Positions 62,550 through 64,000 of a stretch of 64,000 bases of DNA are shown piece after piece. A program made the position numbers and the translations under genes. The notes beneath the pieces are model-generated. The model did no database searches, had not been told where the DNA came from, and saw only the letters and a program-made list of their open reading frames with translations. The DNA is taken from NCBI GenBank assembly GCA_047638395.1, contig JBLIMV010000026.1:1-64000 (forward strand). Direction: 5' to 3'. The first letter of the stretch is position 1. Every line of letters begins with the position of its first letter. Source of the stretch: CAXBCP01 sp047638395. Lineage in GTDB: Bacteria; Pseudomonadota; Alphaproteobacteria; MPNO01; UBA830.

Positions 62550-64000
62550 TTAGCCCATTCTCGCGCGCGCCACAGATACCGAAAACGACGTGCCGTGCCC
62601 CGCCCCCTGCCCGGTCTCCGTGCGGGCATCGACGGCGAGTCCGTGTGCGCGGGCAAGCTCGTCGACGATCGACAGGCCGAGCCCCGATCCGCTCGATTTC
62701 GCGCCCTTCACGCCTGCGCGCCGGGCCTCTGCCGGAGCGATCCCGGCAAAGCCGTTGCCGTTATCGAGGATCACCAACCTGAGCCGGTCGCCGTGGGGCC
62801 GCACGCCGACCAGGATCCGCGGCGCGCCGGAATGAGCAATGGCATTGGCGATCAGATTCGAGGCGATGCGGGTGAGCACCACGGGCGGTGCATGGAAAAC
62901 CGCCGTGCTCGGCACAAAGCGCAGCGCGATATTTTTTGCCGACGCGTCTGCGGCGAACAGGCGGGTGAGCATGGAAAACAGCAGCGCGGCGGGCACGTCT
63001 TCGGCCAAAATCTCTTCGGGTATGTCGGTGCCGGTCTCAGGGATCAGATCCCCCGTCAGCGCATCGAAGTGATCGAGGATGCGGCCGAAGCGGTCGGCAT
63101 GGACATCGTCGAGATCGGTCTTCAGCGCATCGAGCTCAGCGCGCAGCGCGGCGATGGGCTGGCGGATATCGTGGGCGACGGTGGAGACGCGGCGCGTCTG
63201 CCGCGCGGCGATATCGCGGGCGCGGGCGTAATTTTTTTCCATCGCGAGCAGCGCTTCGGCGGCATCGGCCTGTTTGCGCGCCGCCGTCACCGCGTCTGCG
63301 AGCGCGGCTTCGCGCGCACGGCCAAGATCAAGAACGCTGAGCGCAATCGCCGCCATGGCCGGCACCGCAACGAGGGCGAACAGCCAGCGCAGCCATGCCG
63401 GATCGAACGCCGCCGCACCGGCCGCCGCACCGGCCCCCGCACCGGCCCCCGCACCGGCCCCCGAATTGGCCCCCGAATCGGTCACCGACACGCCATAGAC
63501 CGGAAACAGCACAGCGACGACCACGCACAATACACCCGCCGTCACTGCCGGCAGACGAAAAGGCGCGCCCGCGAAATTGCGCCAGGTGACGGTCGGCACG
63601 ATATGGCTCCACAGCATCGCCGCCAGCAACCCGTTGACGACGGGCACGGCCAGCGCCATGGGCAGAAACCACACCGCAATGGCGAGCCCGAGCGCGATCA
63701 CGGTCAGGGCGTTCAGCGCAGCCCGGAGTGCTTTCATCGAACGTGCGGGCGCAATCGCGCGTTCCGCCGTAAAGAAACCGAGCGCACAACCGGCCAGTGC
63801 CAGCGTCATCGCAGCGCTGCGTTCCAGGCTGTCGACCAGGCCGAGCGGAACAGCGCCCGCCCCCCGGTCCAGCACCCAGACAACCGCCAGCATGACGGCA
63901 AACAGGGCCGCATAATAAAGCCCGATACGGTTTTTAAGCGCCGCATTGAGCAACACGAACACCCCGACGAGCGCTGCCGCAGCGGCGTAAAAGGCGACCG
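62550..64000 (-). CDS. Membrane sensor histidine kinase, 5' end outside window
   Basis: At least 483 residues; the frame is still open at base 64000 with hydrophobic sequence (AAAAALVGVFVLLNAALKNR), so the true start is further right. About seven transmembrane segments, then a coiled linker (AREAALADAVTAARKQADAA), the H-box VSTVAHDIRQPIAALRAEL with phospho-His, N-box (ASNLIANAIAHSG) and G-boxes (LDNGNGFAG, SSGSGLGLSIVDELARAHG). A Gly-Ala run near residue 170 comes from a 12-bp repeat. Signal sensed is unknown. Confidence 0.93.
   Translation of the reverse strand, partial: VAFYAAAAALVGVFVLLNAALKNRIGLYYAALFAVMLAVVWVLDRGAGAVPLGLVDSLERSAAMTLALAGCALGFFTAERAIAPARSMKALRAALNALTVIALGLAIAVWFLPMALAVPVVNGLLAAMLWSHIVPTVTWRNFAGAPFRLPAVTAGVLCVVVAVLFPVYGVSVTDSGANSGAGAGAGAGAGAAAGAAAFDPAWLRWLFALVAVPAMAAIALSVLDLGRAREAALADAVTAARKQADAAEALLAMEKNYARARDIAARQTRRVSTVAHDIRQPIAALRAELDALKTDLDDVHADRFGRILDHFDALTGDLIPETGTDIPEEILAEDVPAALLFSMLTRLFAADASAKNIALRFVPSTAVFHAPPVVLTRIASNLIANAIAHSGAPRILVGVRPHGDRLRLVILDNGNGFAGIAPAEARRAGVKGAKSSGSGLGLSIVDELARAHGLAVDARTETGQGAGHGTSFSVSVARARMG
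63409..63480. repeat. Six 12-bp units inside the histidine kinase gene
   Basis: Units GCCGCCGCACCG (63409, 63421), GCCCCCGCACCG (63433, 63445) and two variants with GAATTG/GAATCG. Twelve is a multiple of three, so copy number changes only the length of a Gly-Ala-rich loop between membrane segments. Confidence 0.85.

Overview
The window is about 64 kb of high-GC bacterial chromosome. It is most likely from a free-living alphaproteobacterium, probably Rhodospirillales-like. Reasons: the MEP isoprenoid block (histone-deacetylase-like gene, xseB, ispA, dxs, tlyA, rRNA methyltransferase); the rpoD-dnaG-yqeY-carA neighbourhood; DUF2336 and PEP-CTERM-type proteins; and many LLM, Rieske, GMC and molybdopterin oxidoreductases. 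I saw no rRNA or tRNA gene, no CRISPR array and no intact transposase. Assignments come from reading motifs by eye, without database searches.

Layout. 1-7.2 kb: an amidase tail, an ABM-family monooxygenase, then a minus-strand operon for isoprenoid precursors and RNA modification, in which tlyA appears to start at ACG. 7.4-10.1 kb: a two-subunit SdhA/SdhB-like flavoprotein and iron-sulfur pair without a membrane anchor. 10.2-14.6 kb: DUF2336, an MmcQ/YjbR pseudogene with one nonsense codon, two secreted proteins and an LLM oxidoreductase. 14.7-16.9 kb: an AT-richer island with a palindrome-bounded cassette, a PIN pair and a HigBA module. 16.9-28 kb: a persulfide-dioxygenase-like MBL protein, a Soe/Psr-like three-subunit molybdoenzyme, an isochorismatase-like hydrolase, a second molybdoenzyme and a diheme lipoprotein cytochrome. 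28-31 kb: secreted proteins with traces of a tandem duplication. 31-46.6 kb: oxidative catabolism genes (aldolase, GMC, RdhA/QueG-like, Rieske, ring-cleavage-type VOC, two LLM enzymes, hydrolases) with MarR and TetR regulators, interrupted at 40.9-42.0 kb by a second, inverted palindrome-bounded cassette. 46.6-50 kb: arfB, greB, dense intergenic palindromic repeats, and two genes truncated head to head. 49.9-56.2 kb: housekeeping rpoD, dnaG, yqeY, carA. 56.3-58.9 kb: a second HigBA, a CHAP lipoprotein and AT-rich remnants. 59-64 kb: a 913-residue secreted protein with 11 four-cysteine repeats, a LuxR-type response regulator and a membrane histidine kinase cut by the window edge.

The best candidate for something undescribed is the pair of cassettes at 14.84-15.46 kb and 40.94-42.0 kb. 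They lie in opposite orientation and share a 128-bp arm (about 88% identical by eye, no gaps) that ends in an identical 29-bp hairpin. The opposite boundary is a second shared palindrome (27 of 29 bases). Each carries a different small AT-rich cargo gene in the same orientation relative to the arms, and neither contains a recombinase.
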